From: Nitrospira sp. CG24B
GTDB taxonomy: Bacteria > Nitrospirota > Nitrospiria > Nitrospirales > Nitrospiraceae
DNA: 64,000 nt
Reading direction: 5' to 3'
Assembly (NCBI GenBank): GCA_002869845.2
Contig: NEWS02000004.1
Span: 1,049,879-1,113,878 of the forward strand
Shown here in pieces: positions 37,674 through 46,019 of this stretch; position 1 is the stretch's first letter; each line of letters starts with the position of its first letter. The notes under the pieces were generated by a model, which worked only from the letters and a program-made list of their open reading frames with translations, was not told the origin of the DNA and searched no databases. The position numbers were made by a program, and so were the translations under genes.

Positions 37674-37794
37674 AGGATGGTCAAAAAGGCCGTCCAGCAA
37701 GGCCGCAACGAGTGAAGAGGCGAGACGTACGCTTCGGTACGTTGAGCCTCTGAGCGATGCGAGAACGAAGCTGGCAGACTTTTTCAACATCCCG
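37674..37794 (-). repeat. Dispersed intergenic repeat, copy B (about 120 bp)
   Basis: Same orientation as copies A and C. Ends GGATGGTCAAAAAG (from 37675) and CTTTTTCAACATCC (to 37792) are inverted. The interior has GCAAGGCCGCAACGAG and a CGTAC-GCTTCG-GTACG hairpin (about 37726-37742). It stops right before the TAG of the thiamine-enzyme beta gene at 37795. It carries no ORF. Confidence 0.85.
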
Positions 37795-38331
37795 CTATTT
37801 CTCGTTGTAGTAATCGCCATACTCGACAATGATGGTGCTGCGTCCATCGTCACGCAACAGGGCCCACTCATAGGCCGGAAAGACATCTTTTGGTTCTTCC
37901 AGCCGGATGATCTCGATCGTACTGCACATCAGGCGGATCGCCTCGGTGAAGTCACCCACATGCTGATGCTGCGGGTGGAGCGGACGCTGAGCCCCGATCC
38001 CCGTCCGGATAATGGCCTTGCTTTTGTACCCGCCGTTGGACATCACCTGAATTTTGTCTAAATGATTGACCAACTGATTAACGGCCAAGAGCAGGAAATT
38101 CCATCGCGGGAAAATGCTCACGGGAACGAGCCCGCTCAGGGCCAAACCGGTCGTCATTCCCATCTGCATCTCCTCGGCAACCGGAAGCTCGATCAAACGA
38201 TCGGAGGGCACCTCCTTGAGCGTGTTGCTCATCGCCGTTCCAGCAACAGACACCGCTTGTCCGAGAAAAACCGTCCGCGAATCCTGCGCCAGGAAATTCA
38301 TCGACCGCTGAAGTTCATCAAAATATTTCAT
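37795..38331 (-). CDS. Thiamine-diphosphate enzyme, beta-type (pyrimidine) subunit
   Basis: 178 residues. It corresponds to only the pyrimidine-binding domain of E1-beta or transketolase; the C-terminal transketolase domain is absent. ELPVAEEMQMGMTTGLALSG near 48 contains the conserved Glu that activates thiamine diphosphate, and PVSIFPRWNFLLLAVNQLVN near 71 is family-like. AAGGTGAGAC gives a good ribosome site. It is encoded 138 bp after the alpha-type gene; the pair resembles the small split E1-like enzymes that add a two-carbon unit to deoxy-sugars (as in avilamycin eurekanate synthesis) more than pyruvate dehydrogenase. It is flanked by repeat copies B and C. Confidence 0.75.
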   Translation of the reverse strand: MKYFDELQRSMNFLAQDSRTVFLGQAVSVAGTAMSNTLKEVPSDRLIELPVAEEMQMGMTTGLALSGLVPVSIFPRWNFLLLAVNQLVNHLDKIQVMSNGGYKSKAIIRTGIGAQRPLHPQHQHVGDFTEAIRLMCSTIEIIRLEEPKDVFPAYEWALLRDDGRSTIIVEYGDYYNEK

Positions 38332-38387
38332 GTCTCACCTTAGAAGGCAGTTGAAAAGCTTTTGGGTAGTCGAAAATCCTGGCGTGT

Positions 38388-38469
38388 AGGATGTTCAAAA
38401 AGGGCGTCCAGCAAGGCCACAGCCAGCGAAGAGGCGAGAACGAAGCTGGAGAACTTTTTCAACATCCTG
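38388..38469 (-). repeat. Dispersed intergenic repeat, copy C (82 bp, internally deleted)
   Basis: Ends match copies A and B (GGATGTTCAAAAAG from 38389; CTTTTTCAACATCC to 38467). About 38 bp present in copy B between two GCGAGA direct repeats are missing, removing the inner CGTAC/GTACG hairpin; this is what a deletion between the GCGAGA repeats would give. It abuts the TAA of the alpha-type thiamine gene (38470). Confidence 0.85.
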
Positions 38470-39069
38470 TTAGAACTGAACCCGCACGCCGGCGCCCGCA
38501 TGCGGATACTTCGTTTCATAGCGGTAGTAGCTGATGTACTCGTCGGCTGCGTCTTCAAAACTCAGGCGAGGCTGATTCCAGGCTTCTCTGGTATCGGTAC
38601 AGACTGATTTTGCGTTGTCCTCAATAATGAAGTGGATCGGCAAGCAGTGGTTTCGGCTGTACTTGATCGCCTCGTGCGCAATCCCTGTCTCCGCTGTCAT
38701 ATCACCCATGAAGCAATAGACTTTGGCATCCTCCCCACGCCGCTGAATCGACATCGCCGCGCCGACGGCGATCGGCAAGACACCACCCACAATGGCCGAG
38801 GAGAACACACGCTGCTCCGGGAAGCAGAGGGAAATCGACCGACCGGCCACGATCTCATCTCGGACAGAATCTTTCGGGACCCCCTTCAACAAGCACTGAT
38901 AATGCGAACGCCACGAGCAAAATACCCAGTCCTGAGCGCGAATATTGCGAAACACTCGGATCATCGCTTCTTCATTTCCAAAATACAGATGAATGGGCGC
39001 GCGAATCTTTCCTGCATTGAACAACGTGGCAATTTCTTCTTCAAATGCGATTAACTCGTCTTTCGTCAT
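38470..39069 (-). CDS. Thiamine-diphosphate enzyme, alpha-type (diphosphate-binding) subunit
   Basis: 199 residues, much shorter than pyruvate dehydrogenase E1-alpha (over 320). The thiamine-diphosphate motif is visible as GDMTAETGIAHEAIKYSRNH near 133 continued to IIEDN near 160. Upstream are SWRSHYQCLLKGVP near 52 and VGGVLPIAVGAAMSIQRRG near 105, the E1-alpha order. A GGGGAG site precedes the ATG. With the beta-type gene it should form a two-subunit carboligase or decarboxylase using pyruvate or an alpha-keto acid. The ColD-type gene downstream supplies a plausible 4-keto-3-deoxy acceptor. Confidence 0.75.
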   Translation of the reverse strand: MTKDELIAFEEEIATLFNAGKIRAPIHLYFGNEEAMIRVFRNIRAQDWVFCSWRSHYQCLLKGVPKDSVRDEIVAGRSISLCFPEQRVFSSAIVGGVLPIAVGAAMSIQRRGEDAKVYCFMGDMTAETGIAHEAIKYSRNHCLPIHFIIEDNAKSVCTDTREAWNQPRLSFEDAADEYISYYRYETKYPHAGAGVRVQF

Positions 39070-39169
39070 CTCCCCATCCTTCGCATGCTGCGCACAGATG
39101 CGCAGACAGTTAGTGCCGTATCTCTGACCATCTCACCGCGCAACGCACCAGACGACAATGCCCATTCGA

Positions 39170-40144
39170 TTATCTGCGAACCTCCGGCATGGGTCCGGTC
39201 GCCGTCTCAACCTGCCTCACATACCACCGGTAGGTCTCCGCCAAGCCCTCGGCAAGCCCAATGTGCGGTTTCCATCCAAGCGACTGGATCCGCGTGCTAT
39301 CAAGTAGTTTCCGAGGAGCGCCGTCGGGCTTTGTCCGATCCCATTCCAGTTCCCCTCGATAGCCGACGACGCGGGCTATCATCTCTGCCAGTTCCTTAAT
39401 TGAGACATCCTGTCCCACCCCGATGTTGAGGGGAAGCTCGACGGCAAGTTCGTCTTGACTCAAGAGATGCACACACGCATCAGCGATATCGTCTGCATGG
39501 ATGAACTCCCGTCTCGGCGAGCCGCTTCCCCATAAGGCGACCGATTCGGCCCCACTCACCTTGGCCTGATGAAAGCGTGCCATCAGCGCGGACAAGACAT
39601 GGGCTGATTTCGGATCAAAATTGTCGTGCGGCCCATAGGCGCTATTCGGGATCACCGGAATGAAACGGGTTGCATGGTCTTGCTTGTTATACGCCAGACA
39701 CAGATACGTCCCTGCGAGCTTCGAAATCGCGTACGGCAAGCTCGTCGGTTCAGGCTTGCCCGATAAGAGCGCATGTTCAGCCATCGGCTGGGAGCATTCT
39801 CTGGGATACATGCAGGAAGAGCCGAAAAGAATCAGCCGCTGCACGCCGGCCCGACGCGCAGCCATCAGCACATTGAGCTGAATGGCCATATTCTCATCCA
39901 TGAAATCAGCGGGACATGTCTGATTCTCCATTATTCCGCCGACTCGTCCGGCAGCGAGAATCACATACTTCGGATGGACCTCCTCAAAGAACTCAGAAAC
40001 CTGCCTGGCATCCCGCAGATCCACTTCACTGCGCTGTCTGGTGATCGGAGTGCGATACCCATCCCGCTCCAACCGCCGAACGACCGCCGAGCCGATAAGC
40101 CCGGCATGGCCTGCAACATAGATGATGGCATCCCGGTGCATCAT
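39170..40144 (-). CDS. GDP-L-fucose synthase-like epimerase/reductase (WcaG/ColC type)
   Basis: 324 residues from adjacent ATG codons at 40144/40141. Motifs: IIYVAGHAGLIGSAVVRRL at 5, VDLRDARQVSEFF near 41, GGIMENQTCPADFMDENM near 69, SSCMYPRECSQPM near 105 and YAISKLAGTYLC near 134 (YxxxK). These are WcaG signatures, shared with ColC, which epimerises and reduces GDP-4-keto-3,6-dideoxy-mannose. A GDP-mannose 4,6-dehydratase (Gmd) is not in the window, so the substrate is supplied from elsewhere or is a heptose derivative. It starts 5 nt after the HddA stop. Confidence 0.85.
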   Translation of the reverse strand: MMHRDAIIYVAGHAGLIGSAVVRRLERDGYRTPITRQRSEVDLRDARQVSEFFEEVHPKYVILAAGRVGGIMENQTCPADFMDENMAIQLNVLMAARRAGVQRLILFGSSCMYPRECSQPMAEHALLSGKPEPTSLPYAISKLAGTYLCLAYNKQDHATRFIPVIPNSAYGPHDNFDPKSAHVLSALMARFHQAKVSGAESVALWGSGSPRREFIHADDIADACVHLLSQDELAVELPLNIGVGQDVSIKELAEMIARVVGYRGELEWDRTKPDGAPRKLLDSTRIQSLGWKPHIGLAEGLAETYRWYVRQVETATGPMPEVRR

Positions 40145-40148
40145 CACT

Positions 40149-41150
40149 TCAGGAAAGACCATTGGGTTGGTATAACACGACGCGACTGCCTGAGTTTTCA
40201 AACCGGAACGGCACATGCACCAGATGCTTTAACCGTTCCTGAACCTTGGATTGGAGCTCAGGTTTCACGAACAACAGCAGAAACCCCCCGCCGCCGGCGC
40301 CAAGAATTTTCCCGCCCACAGCGCCCACCCTCATCGCTTCCTCATACAGATGGTCGATCTCTGGCGTGGAGACCCTGTCGGAAAGGCTACGCTTACAGAG
40401 CCAGCTCTGATGAAGCAACCTGCCGACTTCCTCGATTGGTATCCTGGGGTTCTGAAGGATCATGATGGCTTCATCGACCATCTCCTTCATGCGATGGAGC
40501 TCTGCCTCCCGATTCTTGAAGTTATCGATCTTTGATTTGGCGACCTCCGACGCGATTCGTGAGAATCCGGTAAAACACAGCATCAGATGTGATTGAAACT
40601 CATGCAACCGGTCCTTCGCCAGGATAATAGGTGAAACCTGGAAGGTATCGTTCCGCTTAAAGTCGATTCGATTGAACCCTCCGAATGCAGCCGAGATCTG
40701 ATCTTGCGACCCGACATTCTCCTTAATGATGTGCTGCTCCATATTGATCGCTTGGGCGGCGAGCTCGTCTTTCGGAATGTATCTGCCCCGCAAGGCTGCT
40801 AGCGCATGAATCAAGCCAACCGTAAACGACGAACTGGAGCCGAGGCCCGATCGTGCAGGCAAATCGCCGTCGTGATGAATTTCGAGCCCCTGATCATCGC
40901 ACCCTGCCCAGCCAAGAATGGCGCGGACTGCCGGGTGCTTGATCTCCTCAACACGGCGTACATTCTCAATAATCGAATAGACAATGCGGTGCTTATGCTC
41001 GAAAAAAGGCGGGAGATACCGGCAGCTGATATGGCAATATTTATCGATCGAGGTCGCCAGTACAACTCCGCCATGCTCCTGATACCAAGCCGGATAGTCG
41101 GTGCCGCCGCCGAAAAATGAAATGCGGAAGGGTGTCCTCGTAATGATCAT
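40149..41150 (-). CDS. GHMP kinase, D-glycero-D-manno-heptose 7-phosphate kinase type (HddA-like)
   Basis: 333 residues from the ATG at 41150 (AGGA before it); a longer start at 41180 adds ten residues. It opens with MIITRTPFRISFFGGGTDYP, the HddA start pattern, has the ATP-binding PARSGLGSSSSFTVG near 96 and the C-terminal KILGAGGGGFLLLFV near 285. HddA phosphorylates heptose 7-phosphate at C1, the step before GmhB removes the 7-phosphate and HddC adds GMP. HddC-like and GmhB-type domains are both in the window (35693 and the fusion at 50597), whereas the isomerase GmhA is not. It points to GDP-D-glycero-D-manno-heptose. Confidence 0.85.
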   Translation of the reverse strand: MIITRTPFRISFFGGGTDYPAWYQEHGGVVLATSIDKYCHISCRYLPPFFEHKHRIVYSIIENVRRVEEIKHPAVRAILGWAGCDDQGLEIHHDGDLPARSGLGSSSSFTVGLIHALAALRGRYIPKDELAAQAINMEQHIIKENVGSQDQISAAFGGFNRIDFKRNDTFQVSPIILAKDRLHEFQSHLMLCFTGFSRIASEVAKSKIDNFKNREAELHRMKEMVDEAIMILQNPRIPIEEVGRLLHQSWLCKRSLSDRVSTPEIDHLYEEAMRVGAVGGKILGAGGGGFLLLFVKPELQSKVQERLKHLVHVPFRFENSGSRVVLYQPNGLS

Positions 41151-41198
41151 GCCGGAAGATCCTGCGTTTTCCCCATACACCTAGACATAGAATTCGAA

Positions 41199-42755
41199 TC
41201 AATCCCCGAGTAATTTCCGACGCAACCGGACCTTGGCCATGGCTTCGACGTTTGCCCGCTCGTTCTCTCCGAACTTCGTTTCAACCAATCTCAGGTACGC
41301 GGGATTCGAAAAGTACCGTTGCCATGCCTCATCCCGAAACTTCAGCACCTCCGTCGCCGTGGCATGCTTTGTCGGAAGAGGCTGACTATCGTACGACAGG
41401 AACGCGTACCCGCTATAGCTCTCCGGCAGCTTCCACCCTTGTTGTTTAGCCATGTGGTACATCGGACTTCCCGGCAAGGCTTGACAGGGATACATATTGG
41501 CCATTTCAGTGTTCAGTTCAAGCGCTAAATCCAAAGTCTCCCCCATCGTCTCCAGCGTATCGTCAGGAAATCCAAAAATGTAGTTACTGATGATGTTCAT
41601 CCCCTCGGCCCGAACTTTATCGCACACCGCCCGGATATTGACTTCTTGGAAAGATCCCTTCGAGACCTCTTGCCGCACCGTTTGGTTGCCGGCTTCAATC
41701 CCAAGCGCCAGCCAATTGATGCCGGCTCGCTTAAACAGGTCGATATATTCGTGGCGTACCGTATCGACTCTGGCGTAGGCCCACATCCGCAAAGCCAAAT
41801 TGCGTTGGATAATGTCCTGCAACAGAGGCTCGTAGTACTTCCGATTCAAGAAGAACATTTCGTCGCTGATGCGGATAGTTTCCACCCCCATCTCCGCCAG
41901 CTTCTCCAGCTCTCCGGCAATGAGCTTCGCGCTCCAGAAACGCATGCCACGGGACTGCGTCGCATCAACCGAACTGCCATTATCGACACGGTTGATGATG
42001 TTGATCATGCAGAAATCACAGGCAAACGTGCATCCCAAGGATGTGTAGATCGCTGCGAAGGGCGTACGCTTCTCATGATCGAACTCAGCGTGCCAAAAAT
42101 GCGCCCGATACAAATCCAGCGGACGCGTCCGGTATGGGAGGAGATCCCACGCGTAGCCAGGCATATCAATGTCCATTCGATCTTGCGGGACGACTGCTTG
42201 CGGCTCATTCAAGATCGGCTGGCGCATTTCCCTGCGATCGCCTGTCTTATACCCAATCCCCTTCACGGCCTCCAGGCCAAAGCGGAGGTCAGTGCGCAGA
42301 AGATTGTGCAGCGCATACACACCTTCGTTCAGGAGCACGAAATCGACGAATGGAAGCTGCAAGACATCCATCGGCAACGCGCTGGTGTGAGACCCCACGA
42401 AACAGACCGGGAGATCGGGATGCTGTTGCTTGAGTTCGTTCGCCAGCGCGCTGGCCCCGATCATGCCAGTAGTTCCAGAATTTGGATTTTGTCCGTATAC
42501 CACGAAAACGATCAGGCGAGGGCTCGCACTCTGAATTCGACTCACGGCTTCGGACAACGATAACTTCTCGGCGTCACAATCTAGAATCGCCACGCCGAAG
42601 CCCTTCGCTCGACATGACTGAGCAAGCAATAGTGCCCATGTCGGAGGTTCAATTGCCGAATAGGTCTTTGCCAATCCTTGATACGCTTGCAACGACGAAT
42701 CGGCGTTCACGAAGAGCACATCCAGCTGTTTAGACGTCATACGAGACATGGACAT
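41199..42755 (-). CDS. B12-binding-domain radical SAM protein
   Basis: 518 residues from the ATG at 42755; GTG at 42770 and ATGs at 42749 and 42740 are alternatives. An N-terminal cobalamin-binding-like domain (about 10-150; VFVVYGQNPNSG near 80, SHTSALP near 118) is followed by the radical SAM domain with canonical CTFACDFC (CX3CX2C) near 245, the GIEAGNQ segment near 365 and ISNYIFGFPDD near 405. Family members methylate unactivated carbons or rearrange carbon skeletons. Next to a deoxyheptose cassette, C-methylation or carbon rearrangement of a sugar is a reasonable guess. It is 48 bp upstream of HddA. Confidence 0.85.
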   Translation of the reverse strand: MSMSRMTSKQLDVLFVNADSSLQAYQGLAKTYSAIEPPTWALLLAQSCRAKGFGVAILDCDAEKLSLSEAVSRIQSASPRLIVFVVYGQNPNSGTTGMIGASALANELKQQHPDLPVCFVGSHTSALPMDVLQLPFVDFVLLNEGVYALHNLLRTDLRFGLEAVKGIGYKTGDRREMRQPILNEPQAVVPQDRMDIDMPGYAWDLLPYRTRPLDLYRAHFWHAEFDHEKRTPFAAIYTSLGCTFACDFCMINIINRVDNGSSVDATQSRGMRFWSAKLIAGELEKLAEMGVETIRISDEMFFLNRKYYEPLLQDIIQRNLALRMWAYARVDTVRHEYIDLFKRAGINWLALGIEAGNQTVRQEVSKGSFQEVNIRAVCDKVRAEGMNIISNYIFGFPDDTLETMGETLDLALELNTEMANMYPCQALPGSPMYHMAKQQGWKLPESYSGYAFLSYDSQPLPTKHATATEVLKFRDEAWQRYFSNPAYLRLVETKFGENERANVEAMAKVRLRRKLLGD

Positions 42756-42882
42756 CCCTACCGCTGCCACTCCTCAACGTGCCGCAGAACATCCCTCGCT
42801 AAGAGGGTTTTGTCATCATGCCAGTCAGACCCCACAACTGCAACCGCGAGAGGGCTCATTCGTGAGGGATAGCACTGTCCAC

Positions 42883-43818
42883 TCAGCAAAATATTCGCTC
42901 CTTGAGCTTCAATACCAACGTATACGGATCGAGTCGAACGAAACGGGAACGGAGTAATCGATGTCGCCATATACTTCTCCTCAGCGAGTGAAGCTCACGC
43001 GGTTGCACCTGCCCAATCACATGCGACGTGCCATTCCGGAAACGATGCGTCGTTCGCCCACTGAGGATGCTCTTACCGTACTCTTTCACAGCCTTGCGGT
43101 ATGCAACTTCCGCCGGCTTCTCCACCGCACTCAATCGTTGACTCCGTTGATCATGATGTGTCCTGCCGAAGTTTGCGACCACTGGGATAAAGTACGGGCT
43201 ATACCCTTCCGTAACAAACCGGTACATGAAACCGAGATGTGGGCAGGTTCTGAACCAACCACTCGACCGCGTATCGGGGAACCACGCCCGAATCACCTCA
43301 CTCCTCACGCAATAGTTTCCTTCAGGTAAAGGGAAGCCACCTACAAGCCAAAAGGCGAGAAAGTCCTGTTTCTGCGGAGGCGGGTCTGCGAAGAAATCTT
43401 GAAACGAAACATTTAGTAATTCCCCCTCCTCGGACATCGCCTGACCAAATCCCCATACCAACGAGACCTCCTCATCCTTTTCAAGAACCTCGATACATTT
43501 TCTGAACCAATTCGGATCGAGAAAACCATCCGAGACGCAGCACTGAATAATGTACCGCCCTCGCGCCATGGCCAAGGCTTTTTGATAGGCCTCCACGACG
43601 TGCTCATCCCGCTCAGAGATCCACCGGACATGGGGAAACTCTTTGAGAATCTCTACTGTCCCATCTGATGATCCTCCATCAACAACAATGTGCTCAATGC
43701 TTCGGAAAGTCTGCGCCGCCACACTTTCGATCGTTTGCCGGAGAAAACGTCCATGGTTGAGGGACGGAGTCACAATCGAGAGCACTGGCTGCGCAACATC
43801 GATAAGATCCTCACTCAT
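42883..43818 (-). CDS. GT2 family glycosyltransferase
   Basis: 311 residues from the ATG at 43818, which has CAGG five to eight nt before it; an ATG at 43830 adds four residues. VLSIVTPSLNHGRFLRQTIE near 12, HIVVDGGSSDGTVEIL near 44, and GRYIIQCCVSDGFLDPNWF near 88 (the DxD position reads SDG) match the WcaE/Bgl-type GT2 group. The C-terminus is basic with an LRRSIWRHR stretch. It lies between the flippase and the radical SAM gene. Donor and acceptor are unknown. Confidence 0.85.
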   Translation of the reverse strand: MSEDLIDVAQPVLSIVTPSLNHGRFLRQTIESVAAQTFRSIEHIVVDGGSSDGTVEILKEFPHVRWISERDEHVVEAYQKALAMARGRYIIQCCVSDGFLDPNWFRKCIEVLEKDEEVSLVWGFGQAMSEEGELLNVSFQDFFADPPPQKQDFLAFWLVGGFPLPEGNYCVRSEVIRAWFPDTRSSGWFRTCPHLGFMYRFVTEGYSPYFIPVVANFGRTHHDQRSQRLSAVEKPAEVAYRKAVKEYGKSILSGRTTHRFRNGTSHVIGQVQPRELHSLRRSIWRHRLLRSRFVRLDPYTLVLKLKERIFC

Positions 43819-43922
43819 CTTAGCCTGCATGATCAAACGGACAAACAGGACATAGGCAGCTCTCGGTTCGAATCGAATCTACCGTTACAGGCGGAAAGCA
43901 TTCGTCTGTAAGGGCGCTCTAC

Positions 43923-45410
43923 TTACGGACAAGACCTAGTTTCCTCACAGATTCCACTTCCCTCAGGGCGACTCTGACGGAGCCATTCTTTTGCCATGAC
44001 GTACTGCAGAAGCACCATGGCGAACCCAGAGATGACCAGCGCGATCATGGCCTTGCCTTCAGATAACTCCCCAAATCCAATACCCATCATACGTCCCAGG
44101 AGACACAATGGAACAGCTAATGCTGCCGCATACAGAATTCGCCGAACCGGCCATACCACTGGCAACGCGCGACGACTGATGGGAATCACCGCAGTAAATG
44201 CAGCCCCTGCAGCCGCTAGGAGGGCCAACGCCGTCCCCAACAGGGGCTCAGAGGGAGCGAGAAGGTAGACGAGCGTAGGAGCGACGAGCGCGCCGATCAT
44301 GACAGGTAAGATGTTGACAGTCATATCGACTTTTGCCAAACCAAGCTGGTGAAGCGTCGAGGAGATAGCCCGAAACGTTTCCGTCAATGCGGGCCAGATA
44401 AGAATCGACGCAATCACTTGAAACTGCTCTCCCAGGAGAAGCTTCACCAGAAATGTTGCGTTCCCGATGAGGAATGCACCAAACAAAATGACGGCAGGAA
44501 TATAGGCTGCTGCATAGTCATTCCATGCCCTTGCGATGCCCTCAATATTCTGCCCCTTCAGTGCTCGAAACATAGTTGGGCTGTAAAACTCGTTGAAGAG
44601 ACTCTCGAAGGTCTGCATAGGCACTGAGCAGATCATATATCCGGCTGCAAACAACCCAACAGTCGTAATATCGGTGACCCAGCTAAGCACAAACCGATAA
44701 CTTTGCGTCTGGATCCAGAAAAACAGGAACGCGATCGCCTGCGGCCCCACAAACATGGACATCGTCTTCCAATCGAATGGAAGCACATCCGGCAGACGAG
44801 ATGCACTCACCGGAACAGCCCCTCTGGCATACCGATCTAGCAGCACATAGGAAAGGGAGGAGAGGAGAAATCCGAAAAAAATTCCAAGCAACCATAGCTC
44901 AGGACTTGCCTCCTGTTTCGACCACCCTATTGCGAAGAGGAGCCCTCCCCACGCCGCGATGTTCACGAACAAGACATAGAGAAATCGATGGCCTATAAGA
45001 TTCAGCCCTGAACTCCCCATCGTGTGGAGTGCAAAGCCTACCGTATAGAGCACGACTAATCCTCCAACCCAGACTGGAGCCATTCCTGAAACGACCATCA
45101 GCTGCGTCTGAATCGCCCACGCGACAGAACCACATGCCAGAGCCACAGCGAGGATAATAAGCAGATAGGAGCCCAGCCTTTGACTTAATATTCCCGCATC
45201 CATCCACTCAAGGCACCCACGACCGATATAGGCCGTCATAGGCATTAACAAGGCAGACGTTCCAAGGATAGCAAGGCTCATCAGCTGGTTCATGCTTCCA
45301 ACTTCACCGGGCGACAACACCGTCGTCGCGGTCTTGATGGTGATAAGCCCAGCAAGGACTTGGAGCGCTCGTCCAAGACCAAGAATGATGATGTCACGAA
45401 ATGGTGTCAC
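43923..45410 (-). CDS. Wzx-like polysaccharide flippase (MVF/MATE superfamily)
   Basis: 495 residues with about 12-14 hydrophobic segments spread over the length and no catalytic motifs, as in Wzx/MurJ-type lipid-linked oligosaccharide flippases. The first segment follows FRDIIILGLGRALQVLAG; conserved polar loops include FNEFYSPTMFRALKGQN near 265. It sits 12 bp downstream of the NUDIX gene. A Wzx-type flippase alongside the Wzm/Wzt pair means the locus has two glycan export routes. Weak sequence conservation in this family limits certainty. Confidence 0.82.
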   Translation of the reverse strand: MTPFRDIIILGLGRALQVLAGLITIKTATTVLSPGEVGSMNQLMSLAILGTSALLMPMTAYIGRGCLEWMDAGILSQRLGSYLLIILAVALACGSVAWAIQTQLMVVSGMAPVWVGGLVVLYTVGFALHTMGSSGLNLIGHRFLYVLFVNIAAWGGLLFAIGWSKQEASPELWLLGIFFGFLLSSLSYVLLDRYARGAVPVSASRLPDVLPFDWKTMSMFVGPQAIAFLFFWIQTQSYRFVLSWVTDITTVGLFAAGYMICSVPMQTFESLFNEFYSPTMFRALKGQNIEGIARAWNDYAAAYIPAVILFGAFLIGNATFLVKLLLGEQFQVIASILIWPALTETFRAISSTLHQLGLAKVDMTVNILPVMIGALVAPTLVYLLAPSEPLLGTALALLAAAGAAFTAVIPISRRALPVVWPVRRILYAAALAVPLCLLGRMMGIGFGELSEGKAMIALVISGFAMVLLQYVMAKEWLRQSRPEGSGICEETRSCP

Positions 45411-45422
45411 GACGAAGCTATC

Positions 45423-45917
45423 CTATCGCAGGACTCCGCATCGCCCTTCGGATGCGTCGGCAAGGGGTTGCCGCGCCGGAGGCACAATCTGTTCCGGCAA
45501 TTGAGATGGGGAGAAAAACTGTACCTCTTCACTCTCATGACTACATACGATTCGTCCGGACAACACTCGCGCGCCAACGACGACATCGACCAGTTGAACC
45601 ACATCGCCATTGTCCGGATAGGTCACGATGCGACCAGCAGGGTCTGAATACACGCCGATCAGATGCGTGACTTCCACGGTGAGGCCAGTCTCTTCCCGCA
45701 CCTCTCGCACTGCCGCGTCAATGAGCGACTCACCCGGCTCGACCTTGCCTCCAGGCAATCCCCACCATCCGCAATCGCGACGTTTTTCCAACAGTATGGC
45801 TTCTTCTGGCCCTCGAACGACCACGCCGACTCCCACGCGCACTCGCATCCCCTCTACAACGGTATTCCCATACATTGCGCAAATCTCGAACTGGTTCATA
45901 CAGACGGTCCCAACCAT
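45423..45917 (-). CDS. NUDIX hydrolase
   Basis: 164 residues. The NUDIX box is intact: GGKVEPGES at about 58 continued by REVREETGL (GX5EX7REUXEEXGU). The first 25 residues precede the VRVGVGVVV strand that opens the fold. NUDIX enzymes cleave nucleotide diphosphates; in LPS loci some act on GDP-mannose or ADP-/GDP-sugars, perhaps balancing donor pools. It is the first enzyme gene after the NusG-like regulator (103 bp) and 12 bp before the flippase. The exact substrate cannot be read. Confidence 0.82.
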   Translation of the reverse strand: MVGTVCMNQFEICAMYGNTVVEGMRVRVGVGVVVRGPEEAILLEKRRDCGWWGLPGGKVEPGESLIDAAVREVREETGLTVEVTHLIGVYSDPAGRIVTYPDNGDVVQLVDVVVGARVLSGRIVCSHESEEVQFFSPSQLPEQIVPPARQPLADASEGRCGVLR

Positions 45918-46019
45918 GCTCTTTAGAATTTGGCCGAGCTGGTCAGGCTCTTCATAGCAACCGACGAAATGGATTACGTTATTGCAGGAAGAAGCGCGTC
46001 CGGTTCGACTACAGGCCTC

